A stretch of DNA of 64,000 nt from Pseudomonas sp. RIT-PI-S (GCF_025642975.1 NZ_JANZKJ010000004.1:62001-126000), one strand, 5' to 3'. Positions 25,280 through 36,884 are shown, numbered from the stretch's first letter. Numbers and translations are program-made. Notes: generated by a model not told the origin, from the letters alone.

Positions 25280-27202
25280 ATGCCCATCATCACTCTTCCT
25301 GACGGCAGTCAGCGTTCGTTCGATCATCCTGTATCCGTAGCCGAAGTCGCCGCATCCATCGGCGCTGGCCTGGCCAAGGCCACGGTCGCCGGCAAAGTCG
25401 ATGGCAAACTGGTCGATGCCTGCGACCTGATCGACAGCGACGCCACCCTTCAGATCATTACGCCAAAGGATCAGGACGGGCTGGAAATCATTCGCCACTC
25501 CTGTGCGCACCTTGTCGGTCATGCGGTGAAACAGCTGTATCCCACCGCTAAAATGGTCATCGGGCCGGTCATCGACGACGGCTTTTACTACGATATTGCC
25601 TATGAGCGCCCCTTCACCCCAGACGACATGGCCGCTATCGAAGCTCGCATGCGTGAGCTGATCGATACCGAGTATGACGTCATCAAGAAGGTGACCCCTC
25701 GCGCAGAAGTGATCGAAGTGTTCCAAGGGCGTGGCGAGGACTACAAGCTGCGGCTGGTCGAAGACATGCCGGGTGAAACCGCCATGGGCCTGTATTATCA
25801 CGAAGAGTACGTGGACATGTGTCGTGGGCCGCACGTGCCCAATACCCGCTTCCTGAAGGCCTTCAAGCTGACCAAGTTGTCTGGGGCTTACTGGCGCGGC
25901 GACGCGAAGAACGAGCAGTTGCAGCGCGTCTACGGCACTGCCTGGGCAGATAAAAAGCAGCTGGCGGCTTATATCCAGCGCATCGAAGAAGCCGAAAAAC
26001 GCGACCACCGTCGTATCGGCAAGCAACTGGACCTCTTCCATCTCCAGGAAGAAGCACCGGGCATGGTGTTCTGGCATCCCAATGGCTGGACCATCTACCA
26101 GGTGCTCGAACAGTACATGCGCCAGGTGCAGCGTGAGAGCGGTTATGTTGAGGTGCGCACGCCGCAGGTAGTGGATCGTGTGCTCTGGGAGCGCTCTGGG
26201 CATTGGTCCAACTACGCCGAGAACATGTTCACCACGGCGTCGGAAAACCGCGACTATGCGGTCAAGCCTATGAACTGCCCCTGTCATGTGCAGATCTTCA
26301 ACCAGGGGCTCAAGTCCTATCGCGACTTGCCGCTGCGCATGGCCGAGTTCGGCTCTTGCCACCGCAACGAGGCCTCGGGCGCACTGCACGGCATCATGCG
26401 GGTACGTGGCTTTACCCAGGACGACGCACATATTTTCTGCACCGAGGATCAAGTGCAGCGCGAGTCGGCCGATTTCATCCGGTTGACCCTGCAGGTCTAC
26501 AAGGACTTCGGCTTCCATGACGTCACCATGAAACTCTCCACTCGTCCCGCCAAGCGCGTGGGCTCCGAAGAGCTGTGGGACCGTGCCGAGAAAGCCTTGG
26601 CCGATGCCCTGACCGAGTCCGGCTTGCCGTGGGAATATCTCCCGGGCGAAGGCGCGTTTTATGGGCCGAAGATCGAATTCACCCTCAAGGATTGCCTTGG
26701 CCGTAGCTGGCAGTGCGGTACCTTGCAGTACGATCCGAACCTTCCGGACCGCCTCGACGCCAGCTATATCGCCGAAGACAATGGCCGCAAGCGCCCAGTG
26801 ATGCTGCATCGGGCAATCCTCGGCTCGTTCGAGCGCTTCATCGGCATGCTCATCGAGCACTACGCTGGCGCCTTCCCTGCATGGCTGGCACCGACTCAAG
26901 CGGTGATCATGAATATCACCGACAACCAGGCCGATTTTGCTCGCCAAGTGGAAGGAATGCTCAATGGAAGCGGGTTCCGTGCCAAGTCGGACTTGAGAAA
27001 CGAGAAAATTGGCTTTAAAATCCGCGAGCATACTCTGCTCAAGGTCCCGTTCTTGCTCGTTATCGGGGATCGTGAGGTGGAGACGCAAACTGTCGCCGTG
27101 CGTACCCGTGAAGGTGCTGACCTTGGCTCGATGCCGGTCGCCCAGTTCCAGGAGTACCTCGCACAGGCGGTTTCCCGGCGTGGTCGCCAAGATTTGGAGT
27201 AA
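25280..27202 (+). CDS. thrS: Threonyl-tRNA synthetase
   Basis: This 640-residue enzyme has full family length. In order it carries the TGS domain (1-62), the editing domain with [16 protein letters not shown], the class II core with [11 protein letters not shown] (motif 2 region, zinc-binding Cys) and [18 protein letters not shown] (motif 3), and the anticodon-binding domain. A GAGAGGAGG site precedes the ATG at 25280. It heads the thrS-infC-rpmI-rplT-pheS-pheT-ihfA-merR cluster. The infC ribosome site lies inside its last codons. Confidence 0.97.
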   Translation: MPIITLPDGSQRSFDHPVSVAEVAASIGAGLAKATVAGKVDGKLVDACDLIDSDATLQIITPKDQDGLEIIRHSCAHLVGHAVKQLYPTAKMVIGPVIDDGFYYDIAYERPFTPDDMAAIEARMRELIDTEYDVIKKVTPRAEVIEVFQGRGEDYKLRLVEDMPGETAMGLYYHEEYVDMCRGPHVPNTRFLKAFKLTKLSGAYWRGDAKNEQLQRVYGTAWADKKQLAAYIQRIEEAEKRDHRRIGKQLDLFHLQEEAPGMVFWHPNGWTIYQVLEQYMRQVQRESGYVEVRTPQVVDRVLWERSGHWSNYAENMFTTASENRDYAVKPMNCPCHVQIFNQGLKSYRDLPLRMAEFGSCHRNEASGALHGIMRVRGFTQDDAHIFCTEDQVQRESADFIRLTLQVYKDFGFHDVTMKLSTRPAKRVGSEELWDRAEKALADALTESGLPWEYLPGEGAFYGPKIEFTLKDCLGRSWQCGTLQYDPNLPDRLDASYIAEDNGRKRPVMLHRAILGSFERFIGMLIEHYAGAFPAWLAPTQAVIMNITDNQADFARQVEGMLNGSGFRAKSDLRNEKIGFKIREHTLLKVPFLLVIGDREVETQTVAVRTREGADLGSMPVAQFQEYLAQAVSRRGRQDLE

Positions 27203-27204
27203 TC

Positions 27205-27753
27205 ATTATTAAGCGTGAAATGAGACAGGATAAACGAACTGCACCGAAGGCCCCGATCAACGAGAATATCTCGGCCCGCGAGGTTCGGTTAATCGGTGCT
27301 GACGGTGAGCAGGTTGGCATCGTCTCTATTGATGAAGCGCTTCGTATCGCTGAAGAAGCGAAGCTGGATCTGGTTGAGATCTCCGCGGACGCGCAACCGC
27401 CCGTCTGCAAGGTCATGGACTACGGCAAGCACCTCTTCGAAAAGAAGAAGCAGGCTAACGAAGCCAAGAAGAACCAGAAGCAGATCCAGATTAAAGAAAT
27501 CAAGTTTCGTCCAGGGACGGAAGAAGGGGATTACCAGGTAAAACTGCGCAACCTGGTACGTTTCCTGAGTGATGGGGACAGGGCCAAGATTTCCTTGAGA
27601 TTTCGTGGTCGTGAGATGGCCCACCAGGAGCTGGGCATGGATCTGTTGAAGCGGGTCGAAGGTGACCTCGCGGAATACGGCGCCGTTGAACAGCATCCTA
27701 AGATGGAAGGACGCCAGCTGATCATGGTCATCGCCCCCAAACGCAAGAAATAA
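27205..27753 (+). CDS. infC: Translation initiation factor IF-3, starting at ATT
   Basis: IF-3 binds the 30S subunit and checks start-codon fidelity. The protein has the two-domain family layout, with [25 protein letters not shown], the lysine-rich linker and [15 protein letters not shown]. The frame continues upstream of the first ATG (27220) to tandem ATT codons at 27205 and 27208. GGAG at 27196-27199 is five to eight bases before these, whereas no site precedes the ATG. An ATT start is the known basis of IF-3 autoregulation in E. coli. I give 27205; 27208 is equally possible. Confidence 0.93.
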   Translation: MIKREMRQDKRTAPKAPINENISAREVRLIGADGEQVGIVSIDEALRIAEEAKLDLVEISADAQPPVCKVMDYGKHLFEKKKQANEAKKNQKQIQIKEIKFRPGTEEGDYQVKLRNLVRFLSDGDRAKISLRFRGREMAHQELGMDLLKRVEGDLAEYGAVEQHPKMEGRQLIMVIAPKRKK

Positions 27754-27813
27754 CCTCCAGGGCACGGCAGGCCTTGTGGTTATGTTTATTCACTGAATGC
27801 GGAGTATCCGAAC

Positions 27814-28008
27814 ATGCCAAAAATGAAAACCAAAAGTGGCGCCGCGAAGCGTTTCCTGAAAACCGCTTCCGGCTTCAAACACAAACACGCTTTCAAGAGC
27901 CACATCCTGACCAAGATGTCCACCAAGCGTAAGCGTCAACTGCGTGGTAGCAGCCTGCTGCACCCGTCTGACGTGGCAAAAGTGGAGCGCATGCTGCGCG
28001 TTCGTTGA
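27814..28008 (+). CDS. rpmI: 50S ribosomal protein L35
   Basis: This 64-residue strongly basic protein has the L35 signature [19 protein letters not shown] and ends near the typical VERMLRVR. It lies between infC and rplT as in most bacteria. The spacing to rplT is 34 bases. Confidence 0.97.
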   Translation: MPKMKTKSGAAKRFLKTASGFKHKHAFKSHILTKMSTKRKRQLRGSSLLHPSDVAKVERMLRVR

Positions 28009-28042
28009 TTCCGTTTTCGGTCAAAGATAGAGGATATAACTC

Positions 28043-28399
28043 ATGGCTCGTGTTAAGCGTGGCGTCATTGCCCGTAAGCGTCACAAGAAAATTCTGAAAC
28101 TTGCTAAAGGCTACTACGGTGCGCGTTCGCGCGTATTCCGCGTTGCCAAGCAGGCTGTCATCAAGGCAGGCCAGTACGCCTACCGAGATCGTCGTCAGAA
28201 GAAACGCCAGTTCCGCGCTCTGTGGATCGCTCGTATCAACGCTGGTGCTCGTACCAACGGCTTGTCCTACAGCCGCTTGATCGCTGGCCTGAAAAAGGCA
28301 GCCATCGAGATCGACCGTAAGGTACTGGCCGATCTGGCAGTGAACGAAAAAGCGGCGTTTGCTGCGATTGTCGAGAAAGCTAAAGCCTCGCTGGCTTGA
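28043..28399 (+). CDS. rplT: 50S ribosomal protein L20
   Basis: This 118-residue basic protein has the L20 signatures [19 protein letters not shown] and [16 protein letters not shown]20 binds 23S rRNA early in assembly and in other bacteria represses its own operon through the leader. It is followed by a strong hairpin before pheS. Confidence 0.97.
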   Translation: MARVKRGVIARKRHKKILKLAKGYYGARSRVFRVAKQAVIKAGQYAYRDRRQKKRQFRALWIARINAGARTNGLSYSRLIAGLKKAAIEIDRKVLADLAVNEKAAFAAIVEKAKASLA

Positions 28400-28438
28400 G
28401 TACCCCCGACAATCACCGTTGCGTACCAGTGTAGGTAG

Positions 28439-29524
<1,086 letters not shown>

Positions 29525-29551
29525 CCATAACGACATTTTCAGGAGAACAGG

Positions 29552-31933
29552 ATGAAATTCAGTGAACAATGGCTGCGCGGCTGGGTGAGCCCGCAGGTTT
29601 CCCGCGATGACCTAGTAGCGCGTCTGTCCATGGCCGGCCTTGAGGTCGACAGTGTGTCCCCGGTCGCCGGTGCCTTCAGCGGTGTAGTAGTTGGCGAGGT
29701 GCTAAGCACCGAGCAACATCCCGATGCGGACAAACTGCGCGTATGCCAGGTCAGCGATGGCAGCGAAACTTTTCAGGTAGTGTGCGGCGCCCCTAACGTG
29801 CGCCCCGGCCTGAAAATTCCGTTCGCCATGATCGGCGCCCAATTGCCCGGCGACTTCAAGATCAAGAAAGCCAAGCTGCGGGGCGTGGAGTCCAATGGCA
29901 TGCTCTGCTCGCAGGCCGAGTTGCAAGTGGGCGAGGGCAATGACGGGCTGTTCGAGTTGCCAGCCGACGCGCCGGTCGGCAAGGACATGCGCGAATACCT
30001 CGACTTCGACGATGTGATCATCGAGTTGGGCCTGACCCCCAACCGTGGGGACTGCCTGTCCTTGGCCGGCCTGGCTCGGGAAGTGGGCGCGCTTTACGCT
30101 GCGCCTGTCACTCGCCCACAGATCAAGCCGGTGGCGCCCGCCATCGACGACGTTCGCCCGGTCGAAGTGCTCGCAGCGGCGGCCTGCCCACGCTATCTGG
30201 GCCGCGTCATCCGCAATGTGGACCTCAGCCGCCCAACGCCGTTGTGGATGGTCGAGCGCCTGCGCCGTGCTGAAGTGCGCAGCATCGACGCCGCCGTGGA
30301 CATTACCAACTATGTGATGCTCGAGTTGGGCCAGCCGATGCACGCGTTCGACCTTGCCCAGATCAACGGTGGCATCCGCGTACGCATGGCCGAAGAAGGC
30401 GAGAAGCTGGTATTGCTGGACGGCCAGGAAGTCGCTCTGCGCAGCGATACCCTGGTCATTGCCGACCATGAGCGCGCCCTGGCGATCGCCGGCGTGATGG
30501 GTGGCGAGCACAGCGGCGTGAGCACGGCCACCACCCGCGACCTGTTCCTGGAAAGCGCTTTCTTCGAACCGATTTCCGTGGCTGGCAAAGCGCGCTCCTA
30601 TGGCCTGCATACTGATGCCTCGCATCGCTACGAGCGGGGCGTGGACTTCAACCTGGCCCGCGAAGCCATGGAGCGCGCCACTGCACTGCTGCTGGAAATC
30701 ACCGGCGGCGAAGCCGGGCCCATCATCGACGCCAGCAGCGAAACGCACCTGCCCAAGGTCGCCCCGATCACCCTGCGTGCGGAGCGGGTGGAGCAGATGC
30801 TTGGCCTGGACATGGGCGTGGCTACTATCGAAGGGTTGCTCAAGGGCCTCGATCTGGGCGTGAGCGCTGAAGGGGCCGGGCAGTGGAACGTCACCGTCCC
30901 CAGCCACCGCTTCGACATCAGCCTGGAAGTGGACCTGATCGAGGAACTCGGCCGCCTGTATGGCTACAACCGTTTGCCAGTGCGCTACCCCCAGGCACGC
31001 CTCGCCCCGCAGTTGCGCACCGAGGCCAAGGCAGAGTTGCCAGCGCTGCGGCGGTTGCTGGTTGCGCGTGGTTATCAGGAAGCAATTACCTATAGCTTCA
31101 TCGATCCTAAGCTGTTCGAGCTGTTCAGCCCGGGCGTACAGCCGTTGACGCTGGCAAACCCTATTTCCTCGGACATGGCCGCCATGCGGGTATCGTTGTG
31201 GCCAGGGCTGATCCAGGCACTGCAACACAACCTCAACCGCCAACAGAACCGTGTGCGCCTGTTCGAAAGCGGGCTGCGTTTCGTGGGCCAGCTGGGCGAC
31301 TTGAAGCAGGAACCGATGCTGGCTGGCGTGGTGTGCGGTAGCCGCCTACCCGAAGGCTGGGCTCAAGGCGACGCGAAGGTGGACTTCTTCGATATCAAGG
31401 CGGACGTAGAAGCGGTGCTGGGGCATGCCGGCGCATTGGCGGCGTTTACCTTCGTACCGGGCAGCCACCCCGCGCTGCATCCTGGCCAAACTGCGCGTAT
31501 CGAGCGGGACGGTCAGAACGTGGGCTACCTTGGCGCTCTGCATCCCGAGTTGCAAAAGAAACTGGGCCTCGACCGTGCTGTCTATGTGTTCGAGCTGTTG
31601 CTGGAAACGGTAGTGGAAGGACGCCTGCCCAAGTTCAAGGAGCTATCGCGCTTCCCTGAAGTGCGTCGGGACATCGCCCTTGTAGTCGATCAAACCGTGG
31701 CAAGCGAGGCGGTTTTGGCAGTGATCCGCGAAAATGCGGGGGAGTGGCTGGCCGACCTCAGGCTGTTTGACGTGTACCAAGGTAAAGGTATTGATCCGCA
31801 TAGAAAAAGCCTGGCAGTTGGCTTGACCTGGCAGCATCCATCGCGCACTCTTACCGACGATGAGGTGAACTCGACCACTTCGCAAATCCTCACCTCGCTC
31901 GAACAAAGGTTGAACGCCACGTTAAGGAAGTGA
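29552..31933 (+). CDS. pheT: Phenylalanyl-tRNA synthetase beta subunit
   Basis: This 793-residue protein has full length. It carries the tRNA-binding OB domain (about 40-150), the B3/B4 editing region (SYGLHTDASHRYERGVD), B5, the catalytic-like domain and the C-terminal ferredoxin-fold anticodon-binding domain (RFPEVRRDIALVVD onward). CAGGAG precedes the ATG. ihfA begins three bases after its stop. Confidence 0.97.
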   Translation: MKFSEQWLRGWVSPQVSRDDLVARLSMAGLEVDSVSPVAGAFSGVVVGEVLSTEQHPDADKLRVCQVSDGSETFQVVCGAPNVRPGLKIPFAMIGAQLPGDFKIKKAKLRGVESNGMLCSQAELQVGEGNDGLFELPADAPVGKDMREYLDFDDVIIELGLTPNRGDCLSLAGLAREVGALYAAPVTRPQIKPVAPAIDDVRPVEVLAAAACPRYLGRVIRNVDLSRPTPLWMVERLRRAEVRSIDAAVDITNYVMLELGQPMHAFDLAQINGGIRVRMAEEGEKLVLLDGQEVALRSDTLVIADHERALAIAGVMGGEHSGVSTATTRDLFLESAFFEPISVAGKARSYGLHTDASHRYERGVDFNLAREAMERATALLLEITGGEAGPIIDASSETHLPKVAPITLRAERVEQMLGLDMGVATIEGLLKGLDLGVSAEGAGQWNVTVPSHRFDISLEVDLIEELGRLYGYNRLPVRYPQARLAPQLRTEAKAELPALRRLLVARGYQEAITYSFIDPKLFELFSPGVQPLTLANPISSDMAAMRVSLWPGLIQALQHNLNRQQNRVRLFESGLRFVGQLGDLKQEPMLAGVVCGSRLPEGWAQGDAKVDFFDIKADVEAVLGHAGALAAFTFVPGSHPALHPGQTARIERDGQNVGYLGALHPELQKKLGLDRAVYVFELLLETVVEGRLPKFKELSRFPEVRRDIALVVDQTVASEAVLAVIRENAGEWLADLRLFDVYQGKGIDPHRKSLAVGLTWQHPSRTLTDDEVNSTTSQILTSLEQRLNATLRK

Positions 31934-31936
31934 CGT

Positions 31937-32239
31937 ATGGGGGCTCTGACGAAAGCTGAGATGGCAGAACGTCTTTATGAGGAGCTGGGCCTGAACAAGC
32001 GCGAAGCCAAGGAATTGGTAGAGCTCTTCTTCGAGGAAATCCGGCATGCGCTCGAAGACAACGAACAGGTCAAGTTATCCGGGTTCGGCAACTTCGACCT
32101 CCGAGACAAGCGCCAGCGGCCGGGCCGCAACCCGAAAACGGGTGAGGAAATCCCGATCACCGCGCGCCGCGTCGTCACCTTTCGTCCAGGGCAGAAACTA
32201 AAGGCCCGAGTGGAAGCCTATGCTGGAACCAAGTCATAA
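31937..32239 (+). CDS. ihfA: Integration host factor alpha subunit
   Basis: This 100-residue DNA-bending protein belongs to the HU/IHF family. The beta-arm segment [20 protein letters not shown] contains the conserved proline that intercalates DNA. It pairs with IhfB, encoded elsewhere. It follows pheT by three bases and overlaps the next gene by 20 bases. Confidence 0.97.
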   Translation: MGALTKAEMAERLYEELGLNKREAKELVELFFEEIRHALEDNEQVKLSGFGNFDLRDKRQRPGRNPKTGEEIPITARRVVTFRPGQKLKARVEAYAGTKS

Positions 32240-32576
32240 CGACGAGCTCCCGCCCATTCCTGGCAAGCGCTACTTCACCATTGGTGAGGTTAGCGACTTG
32301 TGTGCCGTCAAGCCGCACGTGCTGCGGTATTGGGAACAGGAATTTCCCCAGCTCAACCCCGTAAAGCGTCGTGGCAACCGCCGTTACTATCAGCGCCAGG
32401 ATGTGTTGATGATCCGGCAGATCCGCGCGCTGCTTTACGACCAAGGCTTTACCATCGGCGGGGCGCGCCTACGCCTTTCCGGCGACGAAGCCAAGGAAGA
32501 CACGACCCAGTACAAGCAGCTCATTCGCCAGATGATCAGCGAGTTGGAAGATGTGTTGCAGGTGCTGAAGAAGTAA
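32220..32576 (+). CDS. MerR-family regulator
   Basis: This 118-residue protein has a MerR winged helix ([21 protein letters not shown], about 18-38, then [16 protein letters not shown]) and a short C-terminal dimerisation helix, with no effector domain. The gene sits at the end of the thrS-ihfA operon, as in other pseudomonads and E. coli relatives. It overlaps ihfA by 20 bases in another frame. Its target is unknown. Confidence 0.93.
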   Translation: MLEPSHNDELPPIPGKRYFTIGEVSDLCAVKPHVLRYWEQEFPQLNPVKRRGNRRYYQRQDVLMIRQIRALLYDQGFTIGGARLRLSGDEAKEDTTQYKQLIRQMISELEDVLQVLKK

Positions 32577-32673
32577 GCAAAAAATATCGGAGAAAAAGCT
32601 TCCATAATTCAAAAGGTTAAGGTATCTTCCTCTCCGTTCTCGCTGCTAACGAGAGCAGGTTTAAACGCCTAGT

Positions 32674-32750
32674 CGGGGCGTAGCGCAGCCCGGTAGCGCA
32701 CTTGCATGGGGTGCAAGGGGTCGAGTGTTCGAATCACTCCGTCCCGACCA
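32674..32750 (+). tRNA. tRNA-Pro (anticodon GGG)
   Basis: This is a 77-base cloverleaf with acceptor CGGGGCG/CGTCCCG, anticodon stem CTTGC/GCAAG around loop ATGGGGT (anticodon GGG), T-arm GTGTTCGAATCAC and encoded CCA. It is followed by an intrinsic terminator. Confidence 0.97.
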
Positions 32751-32765
32751 TTTATTCAATGACTT

Positions 32766-32788
32766 AGCCACCTTCGGGTGGCTTTGTT
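32766..32788 (+). terminator. Terminator of tRNA-Pro
   Basis: AGCCACC-TTCG-GGTGGCT is a 7-bp stem with a UUCG tetraloop followed by a short T-rich tail. Confidence 0.85.
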
Positions 32789-33273
32789 GTTTCTGAAGTC
32801 AGTGAATTTCCAAGCGGCTTCTTTTTTCCTTGCCGCGTTGCTCTTCAATTGCCAGTACGGGAACGCTTGGGTTTGTGGGCAAAACACTTTGCCGAGAAAC
32901 CTGTGCCTTCGGAAGATATCCCTGCGCTTAGAGAATCCCGATTTCCATTCGATAGTGGCGAGCCGTGCGCCGGAACCTTATTCGCCGCTTCGGTTCATAT
33001 GGCGCGGCCTGTGTAATCGGTTGTCACTGCGAAGCCCGTGAACAGCTATGCGCCGTTCTGTATCGGTATTGCTGGCTCCGCCCAATCGGCAAAGCTAGCA
33101 TTGCCATGTCAAATGGCGCCCGTGCTTTAACCGTCGCCAAGGCCCGTCAGACGTTAACTTGGGCTTATAACCTCTTCTCTCAGTGTGATCCGCTGTTTGG
33201 CTGCCTTTCGCGTCTCGTGTGCAGTGGATGCCGCGCGCTGCCTGCAGCCTGACTCTAAGTCATCGGAGCAATC
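32789..33273. other. Gene-free, lower-GC stretch after tRNA-Pro
   Basis: I find no credible gene in these 485 bases. Two open frames (87 and 95 codons, plus strand) lack ribosome sites and have Cys/Arg/Ser-rich composition typical of non-coding DNA. Base composition is visibly less GC-rich than the flanks. A good ribosome site (CGGAGC) for the sensor kinase lies at its right end. A tRNA 3' end is a common integration site, but I see no integrase and no second copy of the tRNA tail in this window. Confidence 0.5.
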
Positions 33274-35174
33274 ATGCAAGCCTTGAACGCTGTTATTACC
33301 GAAGAGCTTCCCGAGAGTGCCAACGCCTCAGATGGCGAGATTTCTGATATTGAGCTGCTGCATAACATCAGTATCGCGCTCATTGGGGAGCATGACCGGG
33401 AAGCGCTTTACGGCAAGATCGTCGATGCCGCAGTGGCTATCACAGGCTCTCAGTTCGGGACGATGCAACTGCTCTGCCCTAAAGGGCATAGCTCGGGGCA
33501 TGGCGGTGAGCTTCAGCTTCTTTGCTCCCGAGGGTTGCCACCCGAGGCGGTGACGTTCTGGCAGTGGGTAAGCCCGACGGCATACAGCAGTTGCACCATG
33601 GCGCTGAAGTTCGGGCGCCGGGCCGTCATCCCGGATTTCGAGCGCTGGCCGGACATCGCCGGCAGCGAGGACTTGCTTGCCTTTCGACGCGCGGGGTCCG
33701 CTCTGCTCAGACCACGCCACTGCTGTCACGTAACGGCAACCTACTCGGCATGATCTCGACCCATTGGCGTACGCCTCATCAGCCTTCCGACCGGGATCTG
33801 CGGTTGCTCGATATCCTCGCACGGCAGGCTGCCGACCTGCTTGAGCGCACGATAGGGGAGGAGACGCTGCGGGCTAGGGAACAGGAACTCGACCGCACCT
33901 GCACCCAGTTGCTGAAGATCGAAGAGCAGCAGCGCCTGGCCGAAGCGCGGTTGCTCAAGCTCAATGAGACCCTTGAACAACGTGTGAGCGAGCGCACGGC
34001 AAAGCTCATGCAAGCAGAAGAGAAGTTGCGGCAGTCGCAGAAGATGGAAGCGGTTGGTCAACTGACCGGTGGCCTTGCCCATGACTTCAACAACCTGGTC
34101 GCAGGGATTTCAGGCGCGCTCGAACTGTTGGAGCGGCGCATTGGTCAAGGGCGATTGAACGACATAGATAAGTACGTGGTTGCGGCCCAGAGCGCTGCGA
34201 AGCGTGCGGGGTCTTTGACACATCGGCTGTTGGCGTTCTCGCGCCAGCAGACGCTCGACGCACGCCCTACCGATATAAACGCACTCATGTACGGAATGAT
34301 CGAGCTTATCCAGCGTACGGTCGGGCCTGGCATTCAAATCGAGACCAGGGCTGCAGCTGATCTATGGCCCGCATTCGTGGACGCCAGCCAGCTCGAAAAC
34401 GCTTTGCTCAACCTGTGCATCAACGCCCGCGATGCGATGCCCGATGCAGGCCGGATCAACCTTGAAACGGCTAACCAGTGGTTCGATGAAGCAGCGGCCC
34501 AGGCATTGGATATTCCCCCAGGGCAGTACCTGTGTCTCAGCGTCAGTGATACCGGCCAAGGCATGTCGCCGGAGATCATGGCCCATGTGTTCGAGCCCTT
34601 TTTCACCACCAAGCCTATTGGCCAGGGAACCGGGCTCGGGCTGTCAATGATCTATGGTTTTGCGCAACAGTCTGGGGGCCAGGTGCGCATTCGCTCCAAG
34701 GTGGGCGAAGGCACGTCGGTGACTATCTATCTCCCCCGGCATCACGGCCGCGTGCTGCTGGAGGAGCCTACGCTCGAAAAGCCAGAGTCAGCGGCCACCC
34801 GCCATAACGAAACCGTGCTGCTGGTGGACGACGAGCCTACGGTTCGCATGCTGCTCGCAGACACCTTGGGCGACCTTGGCTACACCGTCATCGAGGCGGC
34901 CGATAGCGCCGCAGGCCTCAAGCTGTTGCGCTCGGACATACACATAGACTTGCTGATCACCGACGTAGGCTTGCCCGGAGGCATGAATGGCAGGCAAATG
35001 GCCGACGCAGGATCGGCGCACCGGCCCAGCCTCAAGACGCTCTTCATTACGGGTTATGCGCAGAGCGCTGACTTAATCAGCGGCCAGCAGCCACCCGGGA
35101 TGCGGGTGCTAACTAAACCGTTCGCGGTTGAAACACTTGAAAGCCGTGTGCGCGAATTGCTGGCCATGCGTTAA
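33274..35174 (+). pseudogene. GAF-domain hybrid histidine kinase/receiver, single-base frameshift
   Basis: Two frames together encode one protein of about 633 residues. The first (33274 onward) holds an N-terminal GAF domain up to FRRAG. The second continues at VRSAQTTPLLSRNGNLLGM with the GAF end, a coiled coil, a HisKA box (AVGQLTGGLAHDFNNLVAG, His phosphoacceptor), the ATPase (NLCINARDAM, DTGQGM, GTGLGLSM) and a receiver (LLVDDEPTVR, phospho-Asp in LLITDVGLPG, Lys in VLTKPF). The frames join by adding one G in the run at 33693-33696. All other motifs are intact, so this may be a sequencing error or a recent mutation. CGGAGC precedes the ATG. Confidence 0.85.
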
Positions 35175-35449
35175 CAGCAACCTCGTTTGAGCATTCCCAG
35201 GTCGTGGCGGCCGGCAGGCCGCTATGATCAGCCTTCCGCAAGCGACTACTCGCTGAGCAATGTCGCCCACAAGCGCCTGCACGCCTCCCGCTATGCACTC
35301 ATGCCCTAGCAACCGCGGGCCTTCATTGCCCTGGTCGGCTGTCATCTGGTCGTCCATGAGCCGCCGCTGCACATGGAGCAGCGTTGGCAGTTCCTCTCCC
35401 GTGCTTAGTGATTGGCGAACGAATATGCCGCCAACAATCAATCTACCCA
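35175..35449. other. Intergenic region before the D-amino-acid operon
   Basis: No recognisable gene. Short frames on both strands lack ribosome sites and family signatures. A broken coding segment may be present: a frame reading SDYSLSNVAHKRLHASRYALMP ends at a TAG near 35307. I cannot assign it. Confidence 0.4.
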
Positions 35450-35478
35450 TTGACAGCGGTGAAAACTATTTTCATATT
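35450..35478 (+). promoter_or_regulatory. Promoter with embedded palindrome (putative RpiR-family operator)
   Basis: TTGACA (35450-35455) and CATATT (35473-35478) are 17 bases apart. The spacer and edge of the -10 hold the perfect palindrome TGAAAA-CTA-TTTTCA (35460-35474). A repressor bound there would block RNA polymerase. The operon it drives encodes an RpiR-family regulator, the obvious candidate, and TGAAA/TTTCA half-sites are known for some members of that family. Confidence 0.65.
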
Positions 35479-35535
35479 GGTGAGGTATTTAAGGCTTTAT
35501 TTAAATAAAAATTTCATCGCCGGAGATATCGCCCA

Positions 35536-36810
35536 ATGCCCGCCCTGTATTCCCCCGCTGAGTCGCCCCTGTCTCCCCTTGGCAAAGGCCTAGGCCCGTT
35601 GCCCGACCCCACGCCATGCGAGCAGGTGGGTGCCCTGGGCTGGAACCTGCTGGCCGAAGATGTGGCGTTGCCCACCGCAGTGCTGCGCGAAAGCCGCATG
35701 GTTCACAACCTTCAATGGATGCAGGCATTTATCGAGCGCTACGGCGTGAAGCTGGCACCCCACGGTAAAACCACCTTGAGCCCGCAACTGTTTGCGCGGC
35801 AACTGGCGGCGGGCGCTTGGGGCATCACGCTAGGCACTGCCGGGCAGGTGCGTATCGCCCACGCCCATGGCGTGCGCCGAGTGATCCTAGCCAACCAAGT
35901 GGTGGGCAAGGCCAATATGGCGATCCTCGCTGACCTGCTGGCGGCGGACCCGACCTTCGAATGTTGCTGTCTGGTGGACTCGGTCGCCAATGTCGAGGCT
36001 CTGGGCGCGTTCTTCCAACGCCGTGGGCTGGCCCTGCGCGTGTTGCTGGAGTACGGCGTGATGGGCGGGCGCACCGGGGTGCGCGACGAAGCTGGCGAGC
36101 AGGCGCTGCTGGCGGCTCTGTCGCGCTGGCCGCAAGCCCTCAAGCTGGTGGGGGTGGAGCTTTACGAAGGGGTGCTGCAAACCGCTGACGCGGTGGATGG
36201 CTTTCTTCAGCACGCCCTGGCCCGCACCCGCGCGTTGCACGCCCAAGGCGCTTTCGCCGAACCGCAGGTGATCCTCTCTGGCGCCGGGTCAGCCTGGTAT
36301 GACCGGGTCGCCGCGGTCTGGGGCCCGGCGCGGGACGAGCTGCCGCTGGACATCGTGCTGCGGCCCGGCTGCTACCTGACCCACGACGTGGGCATCTACA
36401 AGGCCGCCCAGGCGCGCATCGACCGCGACAACCCCATCGCGGCCAGTTTGCAGGGCAGCCTGTTGCCGGCCTTGCAAGTATGGGCCTACGTGCAGAGCCG
36501 ACCGGAGCCTACGCGGGTGATCGTTGCCTTGGGCAAGCGTGACGCGGCGTTCGATGCCGGCCTGCCGGTGCCGTCCATGCACTACCGCCCTGGGGCCGAG
36601 GCGCCTGGCGACGTTCCGGATGGCTGGGCGCTGACCGCGATGATGGACCAACACGCGTTCCTGCAAGTACCCGCCGAGGCGGACGTGCAGGTAGGCGACC
36701 TGCTGGGGTTCGAAATCTCGCATCCGTGCCTGACCTTCGACAAATGGAAGCACCTGCTGCTGGTGGACGACGCGTATCGGGTCACCGGTGCGATCACCAC
36801 GTTTTTCTAA
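35536..36810 (+). CDS. DSD1-family PLP enzyme (D-amino acid deaminase/D-threonine aldolase-like)
   Basis: This 424-residue fold-type III PLP enzyme has the Schiff-base Lys in LAPHGKTTLSPQ and the C-terminal metal site His/Cys in FEISHPCLTFDKW, as in D-serine dehydratase (DSD1) and D-threo-3-hydroxyaspartate dehydratase. It would convert a D-hydroxy or D-amino acid to a keto acid and ammonia. GGAG lies ten bases before the ATG. It leads an operon with a GntP-type transporter, N-acyl-D-amino-acid deacylase and RidA, so a D-amino acid substrate is well supported. The exact one is unknown. Confidence 0.88.
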   Translation: MPALYSPAESPLSPLGKGLGPLPDPTPCEQVGALGWNLLAEDVALPTAVLRESRMVHNLQWMQAFIERYGVKLAPHGKTTLSPQLFARQLAAGAWGITLGTAGQVRIAHAHGVRRVILANQVVGKANMAILADLLAADPTFECCCLVDSVANVEALGAFFQRRGLALRVLLEYGVMGGRTGVRDEAGEQALLAALSRWPQALKLVGVELYEGVLQTADAVDGFLQHALARTRALHAQGAFAEPQVILSGAGSAWYDRVAAVWGPARDELPLDIVLRPGCYLTHDVGIYKAAQARIDRDNPIAASLQGSLLPALQVWAYVQSRPEPTRVIVALGKRDAAFDAGLPVPSMHYRPGAEAPGDVPDGWALTAMMDQHAFLQVPAEADVQVGDLLGFEISHPCLTFDKWKHLLLVDDAYRVTGAITTFF

Positions 36811-36884
36811 GCCGGTCACGCGGCCATTAACGCGCCACACCACCCCGACCGGTTTTGATCGCCACCCTTTCGCAGGAGCTTGCC

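Noticed and set aside
25226..27190. 654-codon open frame antisense to thrS
   Set aside because: It mirrors the codon phase of thrS in GC-rich DNA, is rich in His, Gln and Val without domains, and has no ribosome site.
29702..31243. 513-codon open frame antisense to pheT
   Set aside because: The same mirror effect; Ala/His/Gln-rich composition, no family, no ribosome site.
32778..33252. Two open frames (87 and 95 codons) after tRNA-Pro
   Set aside because: No ribosome sites, odd Cys/Arg/Ser-rich composition, overlap with the tRNA terminator for the first.
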